This document shows positions 27,405-36,344 of a stretch of 64,000 nt of DNA, in pieces. The notes under the pieces were generated by a model. That model was not told where the DNA came from. It did no database searches and saw only the letters and a program-made list of their open reading frames with translations. Position numbers and translations under genes: made by a program. This DNA is from Hyphomicrobium sp. (GTDB lineage: Bacteria > Pseudomonadota > Alphaproteobacteria > Rhizobiales > Hyphomicrobiaceae): the NCBI GenBank assembly GCA_017512425.1, contig JAFWGI010000015.1:434001-498000 (forward strand), in the 5' to 3' direction. Every line of letters begins with the position of its first letter. The first letter of the stretch is position 1.

Positions 27405-28898
27405 ATGGCATCGAAAGCGGCAGCAGCGGCGAAGCCGAGCAACCTCATTCCCGGCGCAACGGGTGACTGGGAACTGGTGATCGGGCTGGAAGTCCACGCG
27501 CAGGTGGCGTCGAAGTCGAAGCTGTTTTCGGCGTCATCAACCGAATTTGGCGCCGAGCCCAATAGCCACGTCTCGCTCGTTGACGCGGCAATGCCGGGCA
27601 TGCTGCCGGTCATCAACAAGGAATGCGTCGCGCAGGCGATCCGCACCGGCCTCGGATTGAAATCCGAAATTCATTTGAAAAGCGTGTTCGACCGCAAGAA
27701 CTACTTCTATCCGGACCTGCCGCAGGGCTATCAGATTTCGCAGTACAAGCAGCCGATCGTCGGCGAGGGCGAGGTCGAGATCGACGCGGACGGAGAGACA
27801 ATGCGCGTCCGCATCGAGCGTCTGCATCTCGAACAGGACGCCGGTAAATCGCTGCACGACCAGCACCCGGATTATTCTTATGTCGACCTCAACCGTTCGG
27901 GCGTCGCGCTGATGGAGATCGTGTCGAAGCCCGACATGCGCTCGTCGAAGCAGGCGCAGGCCTACGTCACAAAGCTGCGCACGATTTTGCGTTACCTCGG
28001 CACCTGCGACGGTGACATGGAAAAGGGCAACCTCCGCGCCGACGTTAACGTATCGGTACGCAAACCCGGTGGGCCGCTTGGCACGCGCTGCGAAATCAAG
28101 AACGTCAATTCCATTCGCTTCATCGGTCAGGCGATCGAGGTCGAGGCGCGCCGTCAGATCGACATCATCGAGGATGGTGGGAAGATCGACCAGGAAACGC
28201 GGCTGTTCGATGCGGCGAAGGGCGAGACGCGCTCGATGCGCTCGAAAGAAGAAGCGCACGATTACCGCTATTTCCCTGATCCCGATTTGCTGCCGCTGGA
28301 ACTGACACAGTCATTCGTCGATGATCTGAAACAGCACCTGCCGGAATTGCCGGATGAAAAGCGCGCGCGGTTCGTCAAAGACTTCGGCTTGTCGGTTTAT
28401 GACGCCAACGTGCTCGTCGCCGAGCGCGAACGCGCCGACTATTTTGAGAGCGTGCTTGGTCTGATCGCCGACGGCAAGCGCGACGGCAAGCTCGCAGCGA
28501 ACTGGGTCATCAACGAGTTGCTCGGCCGCCTGAACAAGGAAGGTCACGACATTGCCGACAGCAAAGTCACGGCGAAACAAATCGGCGGCATCGTCGATCT
28601 GATCGCGTCGAACGCCATCTCGGGCAAGATCGCCAAGGATTTGTTCGAGATCGTCTGGAGCGAAGGCGGCGACCCGGCGAAGATTGTCGAAGACCGCGGC
28701 ATGAAGCAGGTGACGGATACGGGCGCGATCGAGAAGGCTGTCGACGAAATCATCGCGGCGAACCCGGACAAGGTCGAGCAGGCGAAGGCGAAACCGTCGA
28801 TGATTGGATGGTTCGTCGGCCAAGTCATGAAGTCGACGGGCGGCAAGGCTAATCCTGCCGCGGTGAATGATATTCTGAAAGCCAAGTTGGGACTGTAG
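27405..28898 (+). CDS. gatB: Glutamyl/aspartyl-tRNA amidotransferase subunit B
   Basis: The 497-residue GatB has [71 protein letters not shown] and [12 protein letters not shown], then the helical and YqeY-like tail ending in the usual [14 protein letters not shown]. It activates the misacylated tRNA with ATP and transfers ammonia made by GatA. An AGGAGA site precedes the ATG. Last gene of the gat row. Confidence 0.97.
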   Translation: MASKAAAAAKPSNLIPGATGDWELVIGLEVHAQVASKSKLFSASSTEFGAEPNSHVSLVDAAMPGMLPVINKECVAQAIRTGLGLKSEIHLKSVFDRKNYFYPDLPQGYQISQYKQPIVGEGEVEIDADGETMRVRIERLHLEQDAGKSLHDQHPDYSYVDLNRSGVALMEIVSKPDMRSSKQAQAYVTKLRTILRYLGTCDGDMEKGNLRADVNVSVRKPGGPLGTRCEIKNVNSIRFIGQAIEVEARRQIDIIEDGGKIDQETRLFDAAKGETRSMRSKEEAHDYRYFPDPDLLPLELTQSFVDDLKQHLPELPDEKRARFVKDFGLSVYDANVLVAERERADYFESVLGLIADGKRDGKLAANWVINELLGRLNKEGHDIADSKVTAKQIGGIVDLIASNAISGKIAKDLFEIVWSEGGDPAKIVEDRGMKQVTDTGAIEKAVDEIIAANPDKVEQAKAKPSMIGWFVGQVMKSTGGKANPAAVNDILKAKLGL

Positions 28899-28947
28899 CC
28901 GGAACCAGCCGGGTCGTGTTGGTTCGCATCTGCCTCTGAGGGCCGCG

Positions 28948-29547
28948 ATGGACCTGCCGAACTGCCTCGACTGCAAATATTCCGACCAGGGTTTTCCGTG
29001 CCATACGGCGGCGGGCAATTACGACTTCGCGAAAGTCGCGCGCGCCGTTGTGCTGCACGGGCGGACGTTTTCGGAAGCCGGCGACAATCTTGATGCTCAG
29101 ATGCGCGATGAGCACGCCTGGGCATCCGATTGCGCCTACGAAGTCGAGCAGGATTATCCGCACCTGCTGCTGCCACTGACCGTCGCCGCGCTCGATGCCT
29201 GCGATACGCCGCGCGATGCGGCTTACGTCGCAGCAGGGTTGCTCGAAAATGCCGTCGTCAAGCACGGCCCGGCGCTCGTTGGCGAGATCGAGAAGCTCGC
29301 CGCGAGCAGTGCCAAGTTCAAATATGCGTTGTCCGGCATTTGGGGCCGGGCCAATACCGATCCTGATGTCTGGGCGCGTGTCTGTGCGGCGGTCGGCAAC
29401 GAGGGCGTCATGGATACCGACGGGCGGGGGCCATCGAACGGCGAACCTGTGACGGCGCTGACCGATGAAGGGGCTGCAGATGTTTTGCAGCAGCCCGTCT
29501 GGCCGGTTGCGGTGCAGCTCGGGCTAGTGAAATCCGCGCGCGCATGA
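28948..29547 (+). CDS. Hypothetical helical protein, possibly DUF6869-like
   Basis: The 199-residue protein starts MDLPNCLDCKYSDQGFPCHT with four cysteines in the first 20 residues, and its middle part (LLENAVVKHGPALVGEIEKL and SAKFKYALSGIWGR, PDVWARV) resembles the repeating helical pattern of DUF6869-type proteins. The match is from memory and weak. No signal peptide. It follows gatB by 49 bases and may be part of that transcript. Confidence 0.65.
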   Translation: MDLPNCLDCKYSDQGFPCHTAAGNYDFAKVARAVVLHGRTFSEAGDNLDAQMRDEHAWASDCAYEVEQDYPHLLLPLTVAALDACDTPRDAAYVAAGLLENAVVKHGPALVGEIEKLAASSAKFKYALSGIWGRANTDPDVWARVCAAVGNEGVMDTDGRGPSNGEPVTALTDEGAADVLQQPVWPVAVQLGLVKSARA

Positions 29548-29585
29548 CGTCAATCGTTAGCGCGCGGTAAGATCTGTGGCGCGCG

Positions 29586-29723
29586 TCACGCTTGTATCGC
29601 GCAGAGTTGCGCGAGAAGCGTCTTGCGGCAGCTGTAGGCATGGATGATAGCAATCGCACCAAGCAGTGGAATTCCGAACGGTACGAAAACGGCGATGATG
29701 TAGGCGGCTTTTGTCGATGTCAT
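29586..29723 (-). CDS. 45-residue single-pass membrane protein
   Basis: This short gene reads MTSTKAAYIIAVFVPFGIPL, then LGAIAIIHAYSCRKTLLAQL and ends CAIQA. A hydrophobic segment covers residues 7-30, followed by a positively charged turn. A GGAGGGG ribosome-binding site lies 4-5 bases before the ATG, one of the best in the window. It is convergent with the gene at 28948-29547 and lies downstream of P450 on the same strand at a distance of 147 bases from its stop. Unknown function. Confidence 0.6.
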   Translation of the reverse strand: MTSTKAAYIIAVFVPFGIPLLGAIAIIHAYSCRKTLLAQLCAIQA

Positions 29724-29870
29724 GGACCCCTCCAATGAGGCCTCTTGTGATCATGCGACAGAATGTACCAGAACAGTTTTGAGCTTCGGCTCACACGCGC
29801 GCTCTAATTGGCAACGTGATTTTAACGCTTTGTCAGTCCGTGCAGTGCAACACGCGCGGCGCCTGAATCC

Positions 29871-31247
29871 CTAAAGCATTGTTACTTTGACCGGCATCCC
29901 GCCGCGCGGATGCAGCGTCACGCGGCTGACCGGCTCGGGCAGATGCTTGCCGTCCCAATCGAAGCGCGCCGATTGCAGAAGCGTCGCGAGGACCGCGGTC
30001 GCTTCAACGAGCGCGAACGATGCGCCAATGCAGACGCGCGGTCCGGCGCCGAACGGCATGAACTGCGTGCGCAACATCTTGGCTTCGCGCTCGGGCAGAA
30101 AACGATCGGGGTCGAATTTGTCCGGGTCCTCCCACATCGTCCGGTGGCGATGCACGGCGAACACCGGCACGACGATCAGGCACGGTTCGGGTAGCGCGAT
30201 GCCGCCGAGCTCGGTCGCAACCGTATTGACGCGCGTCATCGCCGGTACCGGCGGATAAAGCCGCATCGATTCCTTGATGACGCGTTGCGTCAGCGTCAGC
30301 TTGGCGATGTCGTCCGCGGTGACGGCGCGGCCGCCGGTGAGAGATTGCACCTCATCACGCACGCGCTGCTGCCAATCGGGCGCGCGCGATAAAAGATAAA
30401 TCGTCCAGGTCAGCGCCTTCGCCGTTGTTTCATGACCGGCGAGCAGGAACGTGCCGAGATTGTCGACAAGCTCTTCGTCCGACATCGGTGCGCCGGTGTC
30501 GGGATGGCGGGTGGCGAGCATGCGCCCGACGAGATCGTCGCCCTCGATGCCGGCGGCACGGCGCTTGTTGAGAAGCCGCAAAACGATTGCGCGGTTTTCG
30601 GCGGCGGCGCGCAGCATGCGCTGCTTGCCCGGATACCACCAGCGTTCCGGCGTCAGCATCAAAGCGGACGCGACCGACCACATGATCGGTTTGATATAGG
30701 CGTGGCCCGTGCGCTGGATGTCGGCGCCTTGCTGTTCGTCGATGCCTGCCAAAATCGTCCGCGCAATGACCGCGAACGTCGTCTCGGTCATGTCGTGATC
30801 GATCGGCGCGATATGCGCCGCACCTGACGCACGCCAGCGGGCGATTTGCTCGGACGCAGCCGTCGTCATCGCGGGCACATAGCTCAGCGCATCGTTCGGG
30901 CGAAACAACGGGCTCGCGAGTTTGCGCTGCCAGCGCCAATGGTCGCCGTCGGCCGTCAGCAGTCCGGTGCCGATCAACGGTTTCAGGACGCGTTTGTCGA
31001 GACGCGTCTTGGCGAAGATGTCAGTTCGTTTGATGAGCAAATGCTCGATCAGTTCTGGGCCGGTGACCCACGCGACGAGCGGGCGCTTGCGGCCATACGC
31101 AACGATCGGCTGTTCGTAGACCGTGCGCGGGAGCGAACGCAGCGGATTGCGCACGAAGCGCGTCAGGCTGAGGTACAGCGGCAGCGCGCGTGCCGCCGGC
31201 GTCACCGTCGGCGGATAGAGATCTGGAATATCTGGTGTGCTCGTCAC
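29871..31247 (-). CDS. Cytochrome P450
   Basis: The 458-residue protein has the I-helix AGHETTAKA, the K-helix ExxR in KESMRLYPPVP, and the heme loop FGAGPRVCIG with the heme-ligating Cys406. The sequence resembles bacterial P450s of the CYP1xx type related to fatty-acid or xenobiotic hydroxylases; the substrate is unknown and no ferredoxin gene is adjacent. It starts at GTG 31247. The AAGGA ribosome-binding site lies inside a stable hairpin (see 31254-31285). Confidence 0.93.
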   Translation of the reverse strand: MTSTPDIPDLYPPTVTPAARALPLYLSLTRFVRNPLRSLPRTVYEQPIVAYGRKRPLVAWVTGPELIEHLLIKRTDIFAKTRLDKRVLKPLIGTGLLTADGDHWRWQRKLASPLFRPNDALSYVPAMTTAASEQIARWRASGAAHIAPIDHDMTETTFAVIARTILAGIDEQQGADIQRTGHAYIKPIMWSVASALMLTPERWWYPGKQRMLRAAAENRAIVLRLLNKRRAAGIEGDDLVGRMLATRHPDTGAPMSDEELVDNLGTFLLAGHETTAKALTWTIYLLSRAPDWQQRVRDEVQSLTGGRAVTADDIAKLTLTQRVIKESMRLYPPVPAMTRVNTVATELGGIALPEPCLIVVPVFAVHRHRTMWEDPDKFDPDRFLPEREAKMLRTQFMPFGAGPRVCIGASFALVEATAVLATLLQSARFDWDGKHLPEPVSRVTLHPRGGMPVKVTML

Positions 31248-31253
31248 GATCTG

Positions 31254-31285
31254 TCCTTATCGCGTTTCAAACGCGAAAATAAGGA
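31254..31285 (-). promoter_or_regulatory. Hairpin masking the P450 ribosome-binding site
   Basis: On the minus strand, TCCTTAT (31285-31279), TTT, CGCGTTT, G, AAACGCG and ATAAGGA (31260-31254) form a stem of 13 or more pairs with a three-base bulge. The last segment contains AAGGA, which is the ribosome-binding site 6-7 bases before the GTG start of P450. The stem starts 21 bases after the stop of the upstream basic-protein gene. It could block translation or act as a thermosensor, or be a terminator without a T-run. Confidence 0.5.
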
Positions 31286-31306
31286 CATCAGATTGCGGGC
31301 GGTCGC

Positions 31307-31474
31307 TTAGTCTGCGGCCTTTGCGGCAGCAGCACGGGCCTTACCGGCGCTCTTCTTCAGGCGCGCGCGGACAGCCGGCGTGTTGCCCTGGACGCGCGTG
31401 ACCTTGGCGCGCGGAATGGCGCGGCGGGCCTTCTTCTTCTGCTTCTGAATGTTCTTGAGCGACGTCTTCGACAT
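31307..31474 (-). CDS. 54-residue highly basic protein
   Basis: This short protein begins MSKTSLKNIQKQKKKARRAI and ends GKARAAAAKAAD; about half the residues are Lys, Arg or Ala and there are no cysteines. Such Lys/Ala-rich tails resemble those of histone-like or RNA-binding proteins, but no family is recognised. It stands upstream of P450 on the same strand, with a hairpin between them. Confidence 0.55.
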   Translation of the reverse strand: MSKTSLKNIQKQKKKARRAIPRAKVTRVQGNTPAVRARLKKSAGKARAAAAKAAD

Positions 31475-31597
31475 GGTGGCGGTCCAGTTCAAAAATGAAT
31501 TGGGGGCAGCCCTGAGGCGCCCCGCGAGCCATCCCTCTAGGCGAACCGGCACTATCTTGCAAGCCTCGGCCGTTGCGGCACGGCGGCTGCCGGTGCA

Positions 31598-32128
31598 TTA
31601 GCCCATGAAATACTGCAGGCCGAAGTAACTTGGTGCGATGACGCCCGCCGCCCAGATGAATGCGGACGTAATATTGGCAAGCTGAAACTGCCATTGCGGG
31701 ACCGCGTACATCCCGGCAATGACAGGGATAACGGCGCGAACCGGCCCGACGAAGTGGCCAAAAAACACGCCGAGCGCGCCCCATTTGGTGAAAAAGCCTT
31801 GGCCGCTATCGAGCAACGCCAAATTGTTGCGGAACGGCCAGATCGTCTTGATATCTTCCTTGTAGTAAAGGCCGATCCAATAGGAGATCGCATAGCCTAG
31901 CGTTCCACCAAAACCGGCGGCGATGATCGCTGGCCACAAGACGTCCAACCCGACGCCGCCTGCTGCCATCAGACCGGAGATGGCAACCAGGATTGCGGTT
32001 CCGGGCCAAAGGATCGATAGGAAGCAGAAGCTTTCGAGAAATGCCACCAGGAATGCCATCGGAGCCGCCCAGGCCGAGTGATCCCGCACGAACGCGACGA
32101 CAACATCGACAAATTCCTGAACGTTCAT
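31598..32128 (-). CDS. DedA family membrane protein
   Basis: The 176-residue protein has the DedA pattern: LVAFLESFCFLSILWPGTAI, GFGGTLGYAISYWIG with a glycine-rich turn, FFTKWGALGVFFGHFVGPVRAVIP containing the G-R-x-x-P motif with F and R, and a C-terminal hydrophobic segment. DedA/SNARE-associated proteins are linked to undecaprenyl-phosphate or phospholipid flipping. The ATG at 32128 was chosen because the family sequence begins there; the frame is open to 32263. Confidence 0.85.
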   Translation of the reverse strand: MNVQEFVDVVVAFVRDHSAWAAPMAFLVAFLESFCFLSILWPGTAILVAISGLMAAGGVGLDVLWPAIIAAGFGGTLGYAISYWIGLYYKEDIKTIWPFRNNLALLDSGQGFFTKWGALGVFFGHFVGPVRAVIPVIAGMYAVPQWQFQLANITSAFIWAAGVIAPSYFGLQYFMG

Positions 32129-32259
32129 GACATGCTTTCTTGGAAAACTGCTTTCCGTCGGAAAGCACGATGGCGAGTGAGCGGGCCGACGGCCCATAAA
32201 AATCGGATGCAGCGCAATCAGCAAAGTTTTGCCGATACATAAGGCACTGCGGGGCGTGA

Positions 32260-32718
32260 TCAAGCCCTGCGGCAGCGCTTACTGATTTCCTTGGCCAATT
32301 CCCGGCCAACGTCGCCTGCAAGCATGACACCGCGAGAGATCTGCGCGGGCGTCAGACCTTTTCCACCGGGACCACGCAAGGCAGCCGGAGCTGCGTCCGC
32401 TTCGCGCTTGCCGTGTTGGAGTTCATCGCAGGTCAAATCTTTGCGCCGCTTGCTCAGTGCGAACAGGCGAACGCCGGAGGCGTGTGCTTCGGGCGCGGCG
32501 GGTTGCTTGACCCATGCGCGCGACTTATCCGCCATATAGCTGTCGAAGACTTTCTCGCGCTGTGAAATGCAGTGCGCGCTGTCGTCGACACAGCGCAAGC
32601 CAGCCTGCGGCGGTGGCATCGGCGGATCGGAAGCACATGCACCAAGACATGCTGATAGAGCCACGATGGCGCTTAGCAGCGTCGCAGTTTGTATTTTGCC
32701 GTTGGCTGCGATGGTCAT
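32260..32718 (-). CDS. Putative lipoprotein, function unknown
   Basis: The 152-residue protein has an N-terminal hydrophobic segment followed by LSACLGAC, giving two possible lipobox cysteines (Cys24 or Cys28), then a Pro-rich linker (SDPPMPPPQAG). The mature part contains three more cysteines (GLRCVDDSAHC and LTCDEL) and ends KRCRRA. It is probably anchored in the outer or inner membrane. Divergent from the quinone oxidoreductase gene. Confidence 0.65.
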   Translation of the reverse strand: MTIAANGKIQTATLLSAIVALSACLGACASDPPMPPPQAGLRCVDDSAHCISQREKVFDSYMADKSRAWVKQPAAPEAHASGVRLFALSKRRKDLTCDELQHGKREADAAPAALRGPGGKGLTPAQISRGVMLAGDVGRELAKEISKRCRRA

Positions 32719-32901
32719 CGGTCCCGCTTTTCAGTCGTCATGTCGTGCCCGTAAAAGAGTAGCGTGGCAGGCTCAAGGCGGCACCGCGTCTCTCTCGGGA
32801 TGGCAGTCTTTCCTAGCGGGATTCGCTGTAGGCGCCTAAATTCCCGCTGAGTCTCGTCTCTGACATTCGGCCGAAGCCGGCCACCATGGAAGGCGTATAC
32901 A

Positions 32902-33870
32902 ATGTCGCGCGCAGTCACGATCCACGCTTATGGCGGCCCTGACGTTCTGACAGTCGAAGAGTTGGAGGTCGGACGGCCCGGTCCAGGGCAGGTGCGGATC
33001 GCGCAAAAAGCGATCGGCATCAACTACATCGATGTTTATCAGCGGACCGGGCTCTACAAGTTGCCGCAGTTGCCGGCTGTGCTCGGTCTCGAAGGTGCCG
33101 GCGAGGTCGTCGAGGCCGGCAGCGGCGTGGGCGATCTCAAAGTTGGCGATCGCGTGGCATACGCCGGGTGTCCTGGTGCGTATAGCGAAGAGCGCCTGGC
33201 GCCGGCCGATCGCATGGTGAAGCTGCCCGATGCGATCTCCTACGAGACGGGTGCAGCCATGATGCTGCAAGGCATGACCGTGCGCTATCTGTTGCGCCAA
33301 ACGTACCCCGTCAGTTCCGGTACGGTGATGCTGTTTCATGCGGCAGCCGGCGGTGTTGGATCGATTGCGTGCCAGTGGGCGCGTGCGCTCGGTGCGACGA
33401 TGATTGGCACCGTCAGCTCCGATGAGAAAGCTGCGTTGGCACGCAGTAATGGCTGCACACACGTCATCAATACCAAGACCGAGGATTTCGTCGCGCGCGT
33501 CGCCGAGATCACGGGCGGGCAGGGATGCGATGTGGTTTATGATTCCGTTGGCAAGGACACCTATCAAGGCTCGCTGCAATGCTTGAAACCACGCGGGCTG
33601 TGGGTCTCGTTCGGCAATGCGTCAGGTCCAGTGCCGCCTTTTGATCTGACGCTGCTCAGGGGATCGCTATTTGCCACGCGACCGTCTCTTTTTGCCTATA
33701 CCTCTTCGCGCCAGGAATTGCTCGACAACGCAGCCGAGTTGTTCGACTTGGTCGCTCGCGGGCAAATTTCGATCGCCGTCAATCATCGCTACGCCTTGGT
33801 GGAGGCGGCTGCCGCGCATCGTGATCTCGAAGCGCGAAAAACGACAGGCTCAATTGTTCTCGTACCCTGA
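32902..33870 (+). CDS. NADPH:quinone oxidoreductase, zinc-free MDR family
   Basis: The 322-residue protein begins MSRAVTIHAYGGPDVLTVEE, has GQVRIAQKAIGINYIDVYQR, LGLEGAGEVVEAG and the nucleotide-binding AAAGGVGSIACQWARALGA. The catalytic zinc ligands of alcohol dehydrogenases are absent, as expected for the QOR/zeta-crystallin group. It reduces quinones or other alpha,beta-unsaturated carbonyls with NADPH. The GST gene starts 11 bases after its stop, so both are probably co-transcribed as a detoxification pair. Confidence 0.9.
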   Translation: MSRAVTIHAYGGPDVLTVEELEVGRPGPGQVRIAQKAIGINYIDVYQRTGLYKLPQLPAVLGLEGAGEVVEAGSGVGDLKVGDRVAYAGCPGAYSEERLAPADRMVKLPDAISYETGAAMMLQGMTVRYLLRQTYPVSSGTVMLFHAAAGGVGSIACQWARALGATMIGTVSSDEKAALARSNGCTHVINTKTEDFVARVAEITGGQGCDVVYDSVGKDTYQGSLQCLKPRGLWVSFGNASGPVPPFDLTLLRGSLFATRPSLFAYTSSRQELLDNAAELFDLVARGQISIAVNHRYALVEAAAAHRDLEARKTTGSIVLVP

Positions 33871-33881
33871 GAAGGACGTGC

Positions 33882-34544
33882 ATGGTGGACGACACTTCGG
33901 ACGATCTCATCGATCTCTATTTCTGGACGACGCCTAACGGGTTCAAGATTGCGATCATGCTCGAAGAGTTAGGGCTCGCTTACCGCGGTCATCTCGTCGA
34001 TATCAACAAAGGCGAACAGTTCGATCCGAAGTTTCTCGAAATTTCTCCGAACAACAAAATTCCCGCGATCGTCGATCCCGATGGTCCGGACGGTCAGCCT
34101 TTACCGCTTTTCGAGTCAGGCGCCATCCTGCAGTATCTCGGGCGCAAGTATTCGGCGTTCTATCCGACGAACGAGCGCAAGAAGGCGGATGTCGATCAAT
34201 GGCTATTCTGGCAGGTCGGTGGCGTGGGTCCGATGCTTGGGCAGGCCAACCACTTTCGCAAATACGCGAAGGAAAAGGTACCATACGCGATCGAGCGCTA
34301 TACGACGGAAGCCGCGCGGTTGTTCGGCGTCATGGAGCGCCGCCTCGCCGACAGGCCGTTTCTTGCGGGCGAGTATTCGATCGCGGACATCGCATGCTTT
34401 CCGTGGGTGCAGCTCTGGCCCGGCCTCGGCGTCGAAATTGACGACTATCCGAATATCAAATCGTGGCTTGAGAGGATTGCGGCGCGCCCTGCCGTCAAGC
34501 GCGGACTTGAGGCCGCGCAAAATCCGAGCGTCGTTGTGCGGTGA
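33882..34544 (+). CDS. Glutathione S-transferase (nu-class-like)
   Basis: The 220-residue protein has an N-terminal thioredoxin-like domain (LYFWTTPNGFKIAIMLEELG, SPNNKIPAIVDPDG, FESGAILQYLGRKY) and a C-terminal helical domain (FLAGEYSIADIACFPWVQ, YPNIKSWLERIAARPAV). The TPNGFK and SPNNKIPAI stretches are typical of the YfcG/Ure2p-like (nu) class, which has disulfide reductase activity with glutathione. It follows the quinone reductase by 11 bases. Confidence 0.92.
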   Translation: MVDDTSDDLIDLYFWTTPNGFKIAIMLEELGLAYRGHLVDINKGEQFDPKFLEISPNNKIPAIVDPDGPDGQPLPLFESGAILQYLGRKYSAFYPTNERKKADVDQWLFWQVGGVGPMLGQANHFRKYAKEKVPYAIERYTTEAARLFGVMERRLADRPFLAGEYSIADIACFPWVQLWPGLGVEIDDYPNIKSWLERIAARPAVKRGLEAAQNPSVVVR

Positions 34545-34554
34545 TAGGCTCGGC

Positions 34555-34803
34555 TCAGCGGCGGCTTTCTAAGCGCGACGGATCAACCGGACGGCCCGTG
34601 ACTTTCTGGAAAGCCATCGCGCCGAGCACTTTGTTCGATCCGATATGGCGCAATTCAGGAGGCGAGCCCGTCGCTTCTCCCGCGACCGGCTCCTCATCGT
34701 CATTCAAGAGTGCGGATCCGAGGTAGGATGGCGCGCTGTCGTTGCTGCGCGCGCACGCTTGCAGCGTCAGAGCCAATCCTGCGATCAGAATAATCCGCAA
34801 CAT
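34555..34803 (-). CDS. Small putative lipoprotein
   Basis: The 82-residue protein has a short signal and lipobox LQAC (MLRIILIAGLALTLQAC, Cys17), then an acidic linker (NDDEEPVAGE) and LRHIGSNKVLGAMAFQKVTG. No family recognised. AAGGGG precedes the ATG. It is convergent with the GST gene, 10 bases away. Confidence 0.6.
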   Translation of the reverse strand: MLRIILIAGLALTLQACARSNDSAPSYLGSALLNDDEEPVAGEATGSPPELRHIGSNKVLGAMAFQKVTGRPVDPSRLESRR

Positions 34804-34885
34804 CTCCGTGCCCCTTGCAGCCGTTCGGCACGCAACTTCATGTGCCGTCAGCCTCATCCCCGGATGGACACAATCCTATCCGCAA

Positions 34886-35101
34886 TCAGGCCATTCGTTG
34901 ACACCCTAATGGTCGCGGGCTGAACCGCACCTGAACGACATGGTGAACGCCCGCGCAATCGTGCGGACCGCGATCTTCCGGCATGGTCAATTTTGCGTTT
35001 CTCAGTCGCTTAATATTGCGTTTGAGAATGTCGCAAAGCGCGAGTTTCGTATCGAACAGGAGCGATTTTTCGCGCAAAATCAACGTCTCATAACGTTCCA
35101 T
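34886..35101 (-). CDS. Doubtful small gene, hypothetical
   Basis: This 71-codon frame starts MERYETLILREKSLLFDTKL and continues ALCDILKRNIKRLRN, a plausible amphipathic helix, but the C-terminal half is less protein-like and no ribosome-binding site stands before the ATG. The surrounding gap (34804-35217) is AT-richer than its flanks at 35030-35150 and may simply carry a promoter for the Sel1-type gene. Confidence 0.3.
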   Translation of the reverse strand: MERYETLILREKSLLFDTKLALCDILKRNIKRLRNAKLTMPEDRGPHDCAGVHHVVQVRFSPRPLGCQRMA

Positions 35102-35217
35102 TAGCAACAATTATCATCAAAGTTTACGGGTTTTCATTTCACGCCTGCGATTGTTTCGTCGAAGCCGCAACGCGTTTGCATGCGGCTCACAGTAGTGCGT
35201 TGAAACGGAGAAGACCT

Positions 35218-35490
35218 ATGGCGCGGATGGATTTCTCATCGCGTGACACCATCGAATTTGCAGCACAAGGCGGCCAGCCGGATGCGTTGTTCGAGCTCGG
35301 CTTGATGTACAGTGCAGGCCGCGACGTCGCAATTGATTTGGTAGAAGCCCACAAGTGGTTCAGCTTGGCGGCCATGCGCGGCAACGAAGACGCAAAGCGC
35401 TATCGCACCGAATTGTCGAGTGAGCTAAGCAAAGCTGACATCGCACGTTCGCAGAAGCTGGCGCGCGAATGGATGCGTTCGCTGCATTAG
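35218..35490 (+). CDS. Sel1-like repeat protein, single repeat
   Basis: The 90-residue protein contains one Sel1 unit: DALFELGLMYSAGRDVAIDL followed by VEAHKWFSLAAMRGNEDA, then a charged tail SKADIARSQKLAREWM. Sel1 repeats mediate protein binding. GGAGAAG precedes the ATG. The short single-repeat form is common in Rhizobiales, with no assigned function. Convergent with the Cys-rich secreted protein gene. Confidence 0.75.
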   Translation: MARMDFSSRDTIEFAAQGGQPDALFELGLMYSAGRDVAIDLVEAHKWFSLAAMRGNEDAKRYRTELSSELSKADIARSQKLAREWMRSLH

Positions 35491-35510
35491 CGCGCGAGTT
35501 CAATCGTGGA

Positions 35511-36179
35511 TCAGCAGTCGCCAAAGAACGACGTAATGCACGTCCATGTTTTCTGCGCGGCATTGCCGACGGCTTTACCGGCCTTGTTGAGTGCGGTGGC
35601 GGCGGCGTCGGCCGCGCCCTTCGCGGCGTCTGTTGCGGTATCGGCCGCACCCTCGCTGCTCTCAGGCGGCGGCTTCTTTGCAGCGACGGCCGAGTCTTGT
35701 TGCGATTTCGGAATGATGATCTCGCCCGAAACGCCGCCAGCCGCAGGCTTGCTTGCCTGTGCCGCGGGTGCAGCGCTTGGCTGCTGCTGCGGCGGTATGG
35801 AGTTAGGCGCTGGCGGTTCATTGCCGCCTGCGGTCTCTGGTGCCGTCGGCGCTGGGCCCAGCATGTAGCCCGGCGGCAGGGCGATGCTCTTGATCGCGCC
35901 ATCGCATGACGCCTGCTGCTGGCGATCGATCGAACATGAAGCGTGACTGCCAGCCTTCGCTAGTTCCGTCATGCACCACAGCTTGAGACGCGTGTCGGCC
36001 GGATCGGCCGCCGGACCTGGCAGCACGCATTTATAGTGCGCATTTGGTGTTTCGCAGCTGACGCAGAATTCTGCCGCAGACACGGCATCAGACGCGAGCA
36101 ACGCTAATGCGCCAAGTGCCGCGGCCAGGGCGGACCGCAGTGGCGGGCGTGCGGCAATTGCTGGCGGCGGCTGATGCAT
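35511..36179 (-). CDS. Secreted Cys-rich protein with Pro/Ala-rich linker
   Basis: The 222-residue protein has a long signal peptide (ends AVSAAEF), then a cysteine-rich head (FCVSCETPNAHYKC, LWCMTELA, SCSIDR, SCDG), a Pro/Gln/Ala-rich linker at about residues 105-170, and a low-complexity helix of ADAAATALNKAG type ending WTCITSFFGDC. It is probably periplasmic. No family recognised; the head could be a disulfide-stabilised domain. Confidence 0.6.
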   Translation of the reverse strand: MHQPPPAIAARPPLRSALAAALGALALLASDAVSAAEFCVSCETPNAHYKCVLPGPAADPADTRLKLWCMTELAKAGSHASCSIDRQQQASCDGAIKSIALPPGYMLGPAPTAPETAGGNEPPAPNSIPPQQQPSAAPAAQASKPAAGGVSGEIIIPKSQQDSAVAAKKPPPESSEGAADTATDAAKGAADAAATALNKAGKAVGNAAQKTWTCITSFFGDC

Positions 36180-36344
36180 ACGAAACCCGGCTAGCCTATA
36201 TCGTCCAGTCTCAAGAAGACGATGCCTTATAGCGCAGGAAATAGGGTGGGGTCGAGACGCGCCAGGGCCAAGAAAGCTGCTGCCGTCATGCGTTCTTGCA
36301 ATGCTCGATTTGCCCCTCTATAGGGGTGGCTTGCCTTGATTTGC

